Source: Gonium pectorale (lineage: Eukaryota > Chlorophyta > Chlorophyceae > Chlamydomonadales > Volvocaceae). From it: a DNA stretch of 64,000 nucleotides. The notes beneath the pieces are model-generated. The model searched no databases. It was not told where the DNA came from and saw nothing but the letters and a program-made list of their open reading frames with translations. Positions 22,676-34,191 of the stretch are shown here, piece by piece (position 1 is the stretch's first letter; each line of letters starts with the position of its first letter). The position numbers and the translations under genes are program-made. The stretch is from positions 430,159-494,158 of the forward strand of contig LSYV01000039.1 of assembly GCA_001584585.1 (NCBI GenBank), given 5' to 3'.

Positions 22676-25600
22676 ATGGTATATAGGGTGCAACTGCGCG
22701 GAGGCCACAGTATCTTCTTGTCGTTAACCGCAGTTCAGGGCGCGCTGGTTGCTGCCCTGGTCCTCGCAGTAGGCTGCAGAGCACAGGTGGTGTCGACGTT
22801 TTGGGATTCCGGGATTGGCGTGACCCGGCGCCTACATGCCCACGCAGGACGTGTTGTCAGAGGAGCTCCTCGTGTCATGGCTCACACCACACCATCTTCT
22901 AGTAGGGATGAGGGCATAGGGTGGGAAAGGGTAGAAGGTTGGGGTTTGGCTGGTTGGCAGCCCCGCACTCAAGCTTTCAGCTAGAATCTGCGTCTCATGT
23001 TCGTAGTCTCTTGCAACATCGACTCCCTTACTGCCCACCGGCATTGGCGTATTGCAGGTTCATCTGCGCTTCGATCAAGCGACAACCGCCTCACGGCACC
23101 ACACCGGTTTCCCACACGCAATCCAGCACCTGACGGCGACGCTGCCAATCCAAACCGTCGAGTTTTACCTCACGAGCGGAAGATGGGTAGGCACCGCCGG
23201 CAGTGCTCCGACGGGAGCTCATGCTTTTTTATGTTAAGTCAGCACCAACACCTGGCGCGTTCCCTCCGCAGCGCTTTGACGAATGGGGTATGCCCTTGAT
23301 GCCCACCAAGCCCGTTGGCGCGGTAAGGGATGCGGACCTGATCGGCCTGGACATGTTTTGCTCTTGTCGTCGTAGCGTTGCCCCGCGCAGACCTTTTCGT
23401 AGGCTAGCCCCACGCTTTAATCCGCTGACGCAGTTGCAGCATCAAGGATTTCCTCGCTTTACCGCTACCCACCCTGCAATGTAAGCTTCGCATCTGATTG
23501 CCTTGGGCCTCGCATCTTGTGCTTATGCGATGAATGATGAATGCATGCACGCACCACTCCCGCCCAAAGGTTCTCGATGCGGTTTTCAAGGGGGAGCTGA
23601 AGCGCAGCCAGCTAGACCAGCAATGGGCCGCGCTGGTGCACGCCCTGTCAGGCCTGTCCTGCTCGTCGCTCAGCTTGCTGCGCGACCCGAGTGGCGTGGC
23701 GCCTGGCCGCCTGCGGCTACAGGGCCTCCGGGCCGACGCAGCCAACGGGACGGCAACTAACAGGTACTCATATGGCGCGCTACGGCTGCCCGGTATGCGC
23801 ATCCATATGTGGACGTTTGATTGGCTGACGGGAGAACATCTAAGGGCATCACAGACCTGTTATCGCCTGACCTGTGAATGCCGAGTTGCCAACCATCATG
23901 CCGTGTGGTTATCGCTCCATGGCATGGCCCTCCCGCCTCTTGCAACAGCCTGCACGCGGTGCTTCCCCACGAGGCGCTCTGCACGGAGAATCTCACTCCG
24001 TGGCTCCGGCTGCTGCCATGCCGGGATCAGGCGGGCTTGGCGTCTCTGCTACGGCACCGGCCCACCGTGTTCGGTTCAGGTATGCCTTAGCGGGCCGCTG
24101 CGCCGTGCAGCTGGTGTGAGCCCTACCCAGCAGGAAAAAATGCCTGGTCTCAGCTGAAAGCTGCACATGGTACTTGAATTGCATTTCCAGCTATTTGGCG
24201 TGGCCTTCTCATTATCGGGTATTGCGTCCTCAGTACATTACTGTCAAATCCCCACCTGCCCACCTGCATCCAGAATACGTCTCCCTGGGCCTCTCAATCG
24301 ACCACGGAGCGGCCCCAGAGAAGCCGCGCGCTGCACGGCTGGTGATGAGCTGCACGATGGTGCTGCGAGTCACAGAGCCGCGGAGGCCGGAGCAGGGGCA
24401 GGGCCGGCCGGGTCTCGACCTGGAGCAGCTTCTCGGGTCGCAGATGCAGCACTTTTGCCCCGTCGCGCTGCGCAGCCAGGTGTACATGGCAGTGCAGCCG
24501 CCGGCAGCGAAGGCAGCGGAGGCTCTGGAACGGGGCGGTGCCTGCTCGTCAGGAGAAAGCGGTGGTAGTTGCGCAGGGCCCGTGTGCTGTGTTGGCGATG
24601 ACGGGCAGGCCGGCAGCGACGACGGCGAGGGCGCTGGCAGCCGCAGCAGCCAGGAGAGTCCGGGCCTGGACCCTCAGAGCGGCGTGCTGTTGGCGCCGGC
24701 CCTTGAAGGCGCTAGCGGCTCGAAGGCCAGAATGTCGGAGGCGTTACCGTACCTCCGCGCTTACGACACATTGGGGCTGCTGGATGTGCACGGCTCGGGT
24801 CTGAACCTGATTCTGCCGTCCGTGTCCGCCAGCGGGGAGCATCAGCTGCTGCGCAGGGGAGAGCGGGCGGAGCAGGGTGCCCTGTTGGCGTCGGCGCTTC
24901 CCGCTGACCTGACCACGGAGCGCTACGTCACAGGCGCGGGGCTGCTGCGTGCGGGTGTGGCCCTGACGGTGCGCCGCTCCCCTGAGCTGCGCGCGAGGCT
25001 GGCGAATGCCAGCGCCTGCGGATGGCAGCCTGAAGCGGCGGCTGCCGAGAGCACTGCGCAATTGCTTGGCCGACAGGGCACGGTCTGCCTGGTGCACGTG
25101 GTCTGCATGCACCAGGTCTTCCCCTGGTATGTCAAGCCTTGGGTGCACTCTCTGCAGCTGATGTACGACGGCCAGGTAGGAGCGTGGTTGGAGGCTCGGT
25201 GGTAGGGCTCTTGAGACAAACGGGAATTGCCCAGATTTGAAGCTAGCACTATACCGCATGACTGTCGATTAAGCAGCTTAAACTGAGTTCGCCAGCCCAT
25301 GATTGAGCGCTGCTCAGGCATGGCTTGTACGATTTCTTGACAATTGACTTAGCATGCCGTGACGACCATCGGTTATAAAGTCCGCGCTCAGAGGCACGGT
25401 ATGTTGCCCGCAGGCGGTCCCGCTGCTGCCCCACCTCGAAGCGTGCCACGTGCAGCCTGCCGTGGCGCGCTCGTCCCCCGGCGTGCTGGATATCTGCCTG
25501 CGCGCGCCGCCCGAGGTCGCTGAGCTGCAGCTGCGGCTGGACTTTAGCAAGGCATTTCTGACGGCCTTTGAATACCCGCCCGACGCGCATCGCGGCTTCG

Positions 25601-26269
25601 ACGTCCCGGCGGCACGGGTCAGCTACGTGGACCCGCTGCAGTCCCAGGCGGCCAGCTGGAGGATGGAGCAGCCCGCGGGCGAGGCCGCCGACGGGGACGG
25701 GGAGGTCATCACCTCGCCACTGCTGGCTGCCCTTCGCAGTGGGCCTTTTCGACAGGTGGGCGGAGCGGCGCCTTTGCCCATCTGGGCCTAGCCGCGTACG
25801 TTGGCATGTGGCTGTATGTTCCCTTGCGCACCTGCTGCTGCTCTGGCCCTTGGGTTCATATGTGATTCTTTCAGTGCGCCGTTAATGCCCTTCGCCTCCG
25901 GCGCGATCACCTTGCGCGTAGGTCTTCACGCCTGCCTTGCTGGTGCCGCTGGCGGCCCCGGACTTCAGCATGCCGTACAACGTCATCTGCCTCTCCTCTA
26001 CCTTGCTAGCCGTGTATTTCGGTGCCGTACTCAACCTACTCACGAGGCGCCCGCATCAGGCCGCCGGGGCCGGCGACGGCGAGGCCGCAGGCGGCGTGAA
26101 GCGCACACGCCGCGGTGCGGTGCTGAAGGGATTGCAGATTGTAAGCCTGTTGTTTGTGTTTGGAGCACTTGCGCTATACCTAGACGTGGAGCTGCGAGAA
26201 CAGGTGGAGAATCTGATTAAGGGGATAGAGTTGCGCTCCTGTAGCTCGCAGCTGTGCAGGGCGCCGTGA
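22676..26269 (+). CDS. PIGT: PIG-T / Gpi16, GPI transamidase subunit
   Basis: PIG-T is an ER membrane subunit of the GPI transamidase, which attaches GPI anchors to protein C-termini. Exons: 22676-22768 (signal peptide ending LVAALVLA), 22848-22901, 23058-23186, 23272-23322, 23570-23763, 23949-24079, 24191-25175, 25414-25755, 25922-26269; about 775 residues. Diagnostic segments are [17 protein letters not shown] (the most conserved block of the family), [29 protein letters not shown] and the C-terminal [20 protein letters not shown], which enters a membrane segment. A second hydrophobic stretch ([18 protein letters not shown]) follows a basic linker, so the tail is longer than in animals. A Gly/Ser/Asp-rich insert of about 60 residues sits near 24510-24700. 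All joins keep phase except 24079/24191, where one base is missing. Confidence 0.9.
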
Positions 26270-27139
26270 GGAGTACAGGGCTGTCCCCAGCTTTCCATTT
26301 CAAAGCGGGGACGCATCCGGTGACCACATGTGTGCAAGCGAAGTGCGCGGTCTGCGGCAATGACAGAGACCGGCCGTCAACATCACGTGTTGTTCTGTTA
26401 ATGCATGTGACACATGTTTTCCACTGAATTTCCACGTGGCTCCCAAGCGCACGGCACTATCCACGGCGCGAAGCTGTACAACGTCTCGGGCATCTCGCTC
26501 ATCACGACAAGGCAACCCCGAACTGCTGCCACCAACCGGGGATGTTTTATTGCTTGGATGCTTCGAAAATCTTTCATCCCGCTCTCCAGCAAAAGAAACA
26601 ACAAGGAAAGTTACGTCGCACACAGGAGTCGCCTGTATACATGACATGCGCCCCAGTAAGTACGGCTGCGCACGTGACAAACAGGCCATGCATGTGTGGC
26701 CCAACGCTGAGCCGCAGTAATGCCCTTTGCAGCGCAGCGAATGAACCAAGCAGAACACAGCCGCTCTGACGTCCTAACCCAACTGCATATTATGCACAAG
26801 GAGAACGAATCCCATACTAGTACAAACGGTCGCACGGCGTGCGGCTGACGCCGAAGGCAACACGAAAGCGGAAAGCGGCATGTGAATCGGCAAGCCACTT
26901 GAAAGGCTGCCGCAACACTCAACAATTGCGCGAGGCAGCACTGGCCTCAATACAACGCGGCAGCCCACCAGCCCAAATAGGTTGAGCGTATTGGCAAAGG
27001 CGCTGCCTGGCCCTGCAAAAGGTGTTAATCTCCTGGCAACAACAAGCCTCTCGGCACGATCAAAGGAAGCAACTAAAGAATAGTACACCCACATGCTGCA
27101 AGGGAGGCGCGGTAAACTGAAGGTCAATTTACCAGCTGG
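26270..27139. other. Convergent 3' region between PIG-T and the DUF3700 gene
   Basis: No coding exon is supported here. Two genes converge on this stretch, and it probably holds their 3' untranslated regions. Short open frames on both strands lack family motifs. Confidence 0.45.
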
Positions 27140-28658
27140 TTACTTGCTGCGGTTGCGTATGAGAGAGCGCACAGCGCTGAACCCCCCTCGGTCCGCCTCC
27201 TCCTGCTGGCTCTCGCGCTGAAGCTGCGCGTGAAGTAGATCGGCGTCCACGGATTCCTTGCGCTCGCGCCGCTCCAACTGGGACAGACTGAGGGCGAACT
27301 GGGCAACCGTCTTGCCCAGCATGTACTGCCCCGGCTGTAGCTCCTGCCAGGCGCGGCGGTCGGAGTCGTCGCTGGGCAGCTGGCTGATTGAGTTGGTGTA
27401 CATGACACCACCTGATGCGTCAACCTTGTAGTACAGCGGCTCGGCGCCGGAGGGGTCCCTCGCCGCGAACGCCTGCTTCCGGGTGCTGTCGTACAGTACG
27501 AACGCGAACTGGCCCTGCAGGCGGAGGCATGACGTTTGACAGCGCTTCAGAAGATGAAGGCTGGAGACTTGGAGTACTAGAAAGATGTTTACCATCAGAG
27601 CATTACGAACTGATCGAGGACATAGGCAACAGCGTCGAGATATGACCACTAAGTGTTGACGACGATGAATCTTCCCCACACCTGAAGCTCCGACAGCATG
27701 AGCAGCTCCCGCCCGTTGCCGAACTGCTTGTAGAGGTCCAGCAGGCATGCAGTGGTCATCGCCCCAGTGCCCGCCTCCTCGGGCACCGGAGTGGCTTTCC
27801 CCGTAGCTCGTCTCCGCGCATTGAGGTCTAGAGCGGGAGGCAAAAGCGTTTTGTCAGGGATGGGGAGTCACTCTTTACTGGTCATCGAACACCTATGCCT
27901 GGACGGCCCGGCCTGCCGTGCTGCCGTGACCATGCCGTGATATTTGAGGGACGAGCCACGCAGGACACTTCGCTCTTGGTGCACGGCAACGAAGGGCCCA
28001 ACCGGAGTTGGATGTAGAGCGGTATGATAGCGCACCTTGAAGGTTGCTCAGTGTCCCAAAGAAGACGATGATGGTGTCTTTGGATTGGTGCACGTACGGC
28101 GTCACCCGTAGGAGGGTTTCGGTGATGTGGGTGACCGCGGGCGCTACATGGATGCCGCCGCCCGGGTAGATGAACTTCTGTGCTTGCGGCTGAGCTGCTG
28201 GCGCCGCGACGCGCTGCGCCTGCGCCCGCTGAGCAGTCGCCTCAGCAAACCTGCCCCATCGACAACGCGGGCCTCTTCGGTACCAAGCGAGCTTTGTACG
28301 GACGTACTCGGTGTACCATGCCGAAAAAGGAGGAAAACCCTTCAAAGCGTAAAGGCTTCAGCAGCGATACTGTTAAGCCCAACCCAGTAGCCTGTAACGG
28401 ACAGGCGAAGAACCTGGCGGCCCGTGTGCAGCGCCACGCAACTTAACCCCTACCCCCGTCCCAACCCAGCCTAGCTCACTCCCTACTCTTAAGCATCAGC
28501 ATACAATGTCAAGTCCCCTTTCAGAAAAGGCTTGTATCCAGCCTCCAGTGCCACAAACGTGTCCCCGCCAAGCACGCCCCTACCTGTCTAGCCGCTCAGC
28601 GACCGCCTCAGCGACTGCCTGTCGCGATCCGAGCAAGCTGCCGAACAGTGAGGGAGAC
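27140..28658 (-). CDS. TSJT1/AILP1-like DUF3700 protein (class II glutamine-amidotransferase-like fold), 5' end missing
   Basis: Plant relatives are aluminium-, auxin- or stress-induced proteins with an N-terminal-nucleophile amidotransferase fold, usually of unproven activity. Exons in phase: 28658-28584, 28250-28036, 27827-27682, 27514-27140, giving about 269 residues plus an unseen N-terminus. The matching order is SLFGSLLGSRQAVAEAVAERLDR; FIYPGGGIHVAPAVTHI; DTIIVFFGTLSNL (plants have FEGTLDNL); LLDLYKQFGNGRELLMLSEL; and GQFAFVLYDSTRKQAFAARD followed by PSGAEPLYY, the strand pair typical of the family. The tail after the LPSDDSDRRAWQEL stretch is Gln/Glu/Arg-rich and ends in TAA at 27142-27140. 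The first coding exon, which would carry the residue after Met, could not be placed, so I cannot say whether a catalytic Cys is present. Confidence 0.65.
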
Positions 28659-29130
28659 CTGTCACGGAAACCCTCGTGAGGAAAGCAAATGATGCCAATG
28701 CGCGCAAGACGTCATTCATTGAACACCTCCTACTTGGGAACGTAGCACAAGAAACTTCCAGGATGAGTCGCCAACATTCACAAAGAGACGGGGCGTGTGG
28801 CTGGGGTCAAATGGAAAAGTCTCTGTATAAGGTCTATGCCAGCGCCGGTATGATCCTTTCAGTATTCTTATAGATGTATAAAGCACAGAAGAGGACGCAC
28901 GTCCGTACGTCAATTTCGTCTCGGCCTTTGACGCTTCATGCTGCCCTTACTGATTCCCCGAAGTCTTCCCATGGTGCATAGCTGCTAAAAGTTGCCATAG
29001 TCAGACGAGCTGCTGCAAACGCTTCGGCCCTTACTGTCCAGCCATGACTGCTGCTTTGTAGCACTGGCCAGTGTGGTTAGACAGCTTAAAGTGACGCTTG
29101 CTTAAGCACTCTTGCTTTGTGCGTCGGAAC
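28659..29130. promoter_or_regulatory. Divergent region between DUF3700 and HARE-HTH genes
   Basis: The two genes point away from each other. The stretch must hold the promoter and start of the HARE-HTH gene, and probably the missing first exon of the DUF3700 gene. A minus-strand ATG near 28977 could provide that exon, but I could not confirm it. Confidence 0.35.
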
Positions 29131-32100
29131 ATGTCAGACGACAGGTGACTAGAGCGACAAGGCCCTCGGTGCTGCTACGCAATTGCTGAAAGAATCATGT
29201 GGGGCGTGGCAGGCGTGGCAAGCGCGGGGCGCGGAGCAGGCATGCCGACCGAAGCGAGGTAAGTGGGTTCGTGCCGGGGCACGGTGCCGGGGAAGGGGAT
29301 TTGAACGGGTTCGAGCGAGTTCGGATCGGACTTGCGCTAATGAAGGAGGTCGTTAAACATCATTGCGCCTTGCACCCTCCCTTCGTTGCCAGGACGAGAA
29401 GGGCCCGCGCCCTGGCGCGCCTGCGGTCTCCTCGGGCGGTGGTATTTTCAAGTCGGCAGCAGTCGCCGTGCTCCGGCAACACCGCAAGCTGATGACGACT
29501 GGGGACATCACAAGGTTGGGTGGTCACTGTAGCCAGCCGAAGCAGGCGGTGATGGAGTGGCCCTGGCCTGTGGGCCAACCCGCCCGCCAACGCTATGAAG
29601 GCGGAGGGCTGCTCTGCCTAGCTGTCGGGTCCCTGCACCCCTTGCATTGTGTACCGTGTGGGTGCCTTGTGGGTTTCCAATCACCAGCGCAATTGTGACA
29701 GAGACCTCCCGGCGTGCGTGGCAAGCTCAGATCTAGCTGGTTGTTTCCGTTGCAGGTTTGCCGTTGAGATGGGCCTGCTGAAGTGCCAGGGGAAGACTCC
29801 TGAGGCGACCATGGCGTCGGCGCTCTACACGGACGTGAAACGGAAGCTCCACAAGTCCCTCTTCACTAGGTTGGCCACCTTGCGTACGCGCCGCCGCAAA
29901 TATTCTCAGTCACGCCTGTTTGTTCCGGAAGGCATATGTGTTGCCTGCGCTTCTGTGCGATACCATTTATAGTACGGGAAAAGGCATAGCCGCGGATGAC
30001 ACAGGAGCGTCTACCAGTAAGCCTGCTCCAGCTGATGGTTGCCCTGTCTCGCGCGAAGACAGCTAAGGACAACTTGAGGGCAGTGGGCTGCTTGGATGTT
30101 GACGAGCATTTCTACGCCCGCCGCGTCCGCACTGCAGGCCGCAAGAAGGCCTGTTTGGGCTTCGGGAGTGGCTGGACGAGGGGTACTACCCGGAGGGCTG
30201 GGTAGGGCCGCCCGATGGGCTGGGCCTTGCGCCCTTCAAGCGACGCAACGCTGTCGCCGGGGGCGGCACCTCGCCTAGTGGAACCAAACCCGGGCGGTCA
30301 GGGGTGAGCAGCAGCGAGTCACGGGGAGCGAAAATGCCGATGAGTATGAGGCTCCGGGGACTGAGTGGCCTGTGCTTTGCCGAACAGCGGCCATTTCCCG
30401 AGGGAGCTTGTCCTCAAGGTGTTTGAGGGTCTCAGCGACTCTACCAAGTGTCGAGGCACCTTGTCTGTGTGCCTGCCCTTTCCGGCAGGCTCGTACCGGT
30501 CCGGGTCGGTCTTCCAAGTCAAAAGCCTCACGCTCCTGGCGCAACGCAGCCAGCGACGCGGAGGACGATGAGGACGTCCCTCTGGATGATGACGACGAGG
30601 ACGACGAGGATGCCTTGCTGACTGGACGGTCGGGGCTCTCCGGGTCCGCTGCCGCGGCCCTCGGTGCCGGCGGCGGCGGTTCCGGAGATGAGGAGGCGCT
30701 CGGGGAAGGCGAGGAGGCCGACGAGGAGGTGGAGGACGCGGAGGACGAGGGCGCCGGAGGACTGGAAGAGCACGGGAGAGAGGAGCGCGGCAGCGGGGAA
30801 GCAGGGCAAGAAGCGGCATGCGTGAAGGAGACGGGTAGCATGGTAAGGGTCCTGCTCCGGGAGCCGCCCAACCCTGCGAACAGCTGTGAAAGTACAGCAA
30901 CAGGAGTAACTCGTCCCCTGTCTAAAATGTTGTTACCAAGCTCTGGTGCTCCAAGCTTCCTGATCGCTAAGCGGCGGCTCCTTCCATGCAGGCTCGTGCT
31001 CCGCAGCCGTCGCCAGGGTTCCCACCGAATCGCCGGAAAGGCCGGCTCGGCGTGGACGGCGGCGAGGGCGGTATGCCCCAGGAAGAGTGCATGTCACCGC
31101 TGCACATGCTTGGCGAGGCGGCTGTCAGTGAAAGCATGGGTGACATGGTAAGAGCGTTTGGCAGCAGACCTCCCAGTCAGGATCTGCCGCTTGCAATAGA
31201 CCAACCTCATGTGTACTTGCATGGATCGTCTTCTAAGGTTCATCTCAACGTATTGCGCGCCCGATCCCTGTAGGGTGGGGCCTCGGAGATGCTAGGAGGA
31301 CCGCCCTCGAAGCGCAAGCGGCCTACGAGCATATCCGTTCCCGACTCGGCCGGCGCGGGCGCCATCACTCCTAAATCACCCTACGAGGATAGCCTTGCGG
31401 CGCTGCACGAGATCGCTACCAGCCCCTCCACCTTTGAGCTCACCTCTGCGCGTGAACGCGACCGGGAGGCCATCAGCGGCGGGGGCGCGCGAGGCGCGTC
31501 CGAGGGCGGCAGCGGGGCGAAGGCCAGTCGCAACCGGCCCAGGCTGCACGTGGACGTGCCGGGGAACGGCATGGAGCTGGGCACCGGGCCGGGCAGCCGG
31601 CGGGACGGGACACCTGGGACTACCCTCCTTACGGACAATCCCATGCTGCAGGTACCGGTACTGCATAAGGCGGTGTGTTAATCTGCGGTGGCTTTCCAAA
31701 CGCATGCAGGCCCCCATAAGAGGACCTGAACGTTGTTAGCATGGCGGCCATTGCGTGCTTGGACATTCTTTGAGGCCAAAACGTGACCCAGGAGTGGCAG
31801 CCACTCGTGCAGCTTTTTTTATACTTGAATCCTGCGTCTAATGCGCATACTCCCCTTCCCTGTGCAACACAGGGCGAAACGACGCCCGCGATACTGCTCC
31901 AGGCATCTCCGGTGACGACGGCCAACGGCCAGCAGGCCATGATGCTGCGCCAGGCGCCGGTTCTGGTGACGCTACCACCCGCGCTTGTGTCGCCCTCAGC
32001 GGGCGGCCAACTGGACACGCCGGCACTGTTGCACGTACAGCTGCCCGGCGGCGCGCCCTCGGAGCTCATGCAGACAGCACTAATCACGTCTAGCGGGCAG

Positions 32101-33270
32101 CAAGCTCCGTTGACGCCCTTCCGGACGCAGGCCGCAGCAGCGCGGGGCGGGCTCCTCAAGGTGCGTCACTCTTTGGGCTGTAGGGCGGTAGCAGTATGCT
32201 TTCTGGAGTTCCTTGTTTATCGAGATGACCTCTCGCTGCGTTGCAGACCGAAGGCGTGCCGCCCGGTAACAGGCCTCCAGGCCGCCGGGTCAGCTTCTCA
32301 GGCCAGGTCGGAATCCTGGGGCCGCCGTCAGCCACCGGGGTGTGTGTGCGGCAGCCGCTTCAGCCGCCCGCTCTCGCAGCGGGCAACGGCAGCGGTGCCG
32401 TAAAAGTCGGCGCTGCAGGCCCAGGCGACGGCGCAGTGGCAGCTCCCAGCTGGCCCCCGCGGCTCACACCGGCCCAAGTGGAAAGCGAGCAGGCGGAGAT
32501 TGCCCGCATGCAGACCGTGGTGGAGCGGCTCGACAGTAAGCTGGGCAACTCCCACCCTCAGGTGGGATAAGATAGGAGCTCTGAGCTGTCAAGTGCTTCA
32601 GTCTGCGGTTCAACGCTCCTAGCACTGCTGGGTCTTGCCTTGTCACCCTTTACTGTAGTGCTTCGTTGACAGATAATAAAAGGCCCTCAGCTGTTCCTGA
32701 CTGGCATGCTGTTCTCCCCACCTCCGTTTGTTATTTCCTTCACAGGTGGGTAAGGCGTGGCTGGCCCTGGCGCGTATGTACCAGCACCTCGGCGAGTCGG
32801 AGCGGAACAACGGCACGTGCTGCAAGAGCAGCATGGCCATGGCGGCCGAGGCGCTGAAGCGCGCCATGGCAGTCTGCCGGGCGTGCGCGGAGAGCTGCGG
32901 TACGGAGGTGCAATGCGAGGAGGCGTACCGATACCTCACAACCCGCAACAGCGAGGCCGCTCTCGCGCAGCCCGTCAAGGCACAGTTGGATGGGGATGTG
33001 GTCATGCAGCAGGCAGGGCAGGCTGCCGAGGGTGCGGACACGCCGGCCCAGGGAGCGGCGCAAGACGTTGCCATGGCCGACGCTGCCGCAGAGGGCGTCC
33101 CCGCAGAGTCCGGGGCGAACGGTGGCTGGCACGCGCAGGCTCCCGGGGATGCTGCTCCTTTCCATGTGACTGTGACGGTGGGAGCGTCAGGGCTAACCGA
33201 CCATGGGTTAGGAGGGCAACATCAGGCGAATCCAACTGAGATGTGGGGGCCACCTGTTGCGGCAGAGTAA
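29131..33270 (+). CDS. HARE-HTH domain nuclear protein with acidic and TPR-like regions
   Basis: HARE-HTH is a winged-helix domain (ASXL and HB1 proteins, RNA polymerase delta, restriction enzymes) thought to bind DNA or sense its modification state. Exons: 29131-29144, 29213-29258, 29393-29514, 29756-29869, 30138-30303, 30489-30842, 30992-31147, 31274-31651, 31873-32160, 32247-32561, 32746-33270. All phases agree and the sum is exactly 825 residues plus stop. The HARE domain spans about residues 39-120: FKSAAVAVLRQHRKLMTTGD, FAVEMGLLKCQGKTPEATMA, then EGLFGLREWLDEGYYPEGW. An acidic Asp/Glu tract follows in exon 6, and a likely nuclear signal (SKRKRP) in exon 8. Near the C-terminus, LDSKLGNSHPQ leads into VGKAWLALARMYQHLGESE and an Ala/Met-rich helix, which looks TPR-like. 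The two small first exons are the least certain. Confidence 0.8.
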
Positions 33271-34191
33271 TGAGCGTCAGCAGTAGATACACTCTGGCGC
33301 CTGCCACCCGCATCCGGTTCTTATGACTGACGTCACTGTGACTATGCTAGTATGCTCATTAGAGAGCTGACTATGGGTCTCATCGTTTCCATGTCGTGGA
33401 CCTAGCAAGAGGTTAAGGCGTCATTGCCCGTACATTGAGTGCCCTTCATGAGTGTGGACCCACGCAGCCAACAGGCGTTGCTTCAAGGCCGGATTGCTCT
33501 TGATTGCTTTTGTACATAGGATCAGTACAGTTCTTCTCCGGTGTCGTGTGTGGCATGTGCGTCTTGGATGAAGTATGACAGACTTTGGATGTTCAGACAG
33601 TACGACAGACCCTGGATGTTCAGAAGAAGATCATTATGACTGTCTTGCCGTCGTTTTTGCGCCTTTCGTGCGGACAAATTCCTTCTGTCATGGGTGCTGC
33701 CTACGGTCCTCTACTTCGGATGTGGATATGGCTGCTCCGATGTTACAAGGTTACCCGATGTGCTCCGGAGCGCTATTACGTCAATGCGCTCTGTACTTGC
33801 TAGTTCTTGTTGATCCATTATTCATAGTTTGTTGCAACTGCAGGCGCCAAAAGCACGGCTTCTGGCGCAAGCGTAAACAAATGATAGTATGAGCATGCAC
33901 CGCGGGGCAAACCGTAACGTTACCAGAGCGATGTTGAAGACCCGTACCCTGGTACCTCCCTACTACCGTATGTACGCACTTGCTGAACGCAACGGTCGCA
34001 CGTCGACATTGGTCTATTTGTCAAACTTAAGTATGATATACAGAGAACAGATACCATGCAGGCAGTAGTCGTCATGCTATCAGTCGCCCAAGGGCCATGT
34101 ACATATGCACAACAAGTACGCAAGAAGCCTTATCCCAAAAAGAACCAACTACATTCCTACCCCATTGGTGGGATAGCTCTATATACAGGCG
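33271..34191. other. Convergent 3' region between HARE-HTH gene and giant gene
   Basis: No coding exon is supported. The minus strand reads TGTAA at 33747-33743, about 445 bases past the stop of the giant gene, and this may be its poly(A) signal. A 27-bp tandem duplication lies at 33574-33629. Confidence 0.45.
33574..33629. repeat. Imperfect 27-bp tandem duplication
   Basis: Two adjacent copies share gacaga..ctggatgttcaga with a few mismatches. They lie in the spacer between two convergent genes, and no function is suggested. Confidence 0.75.
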
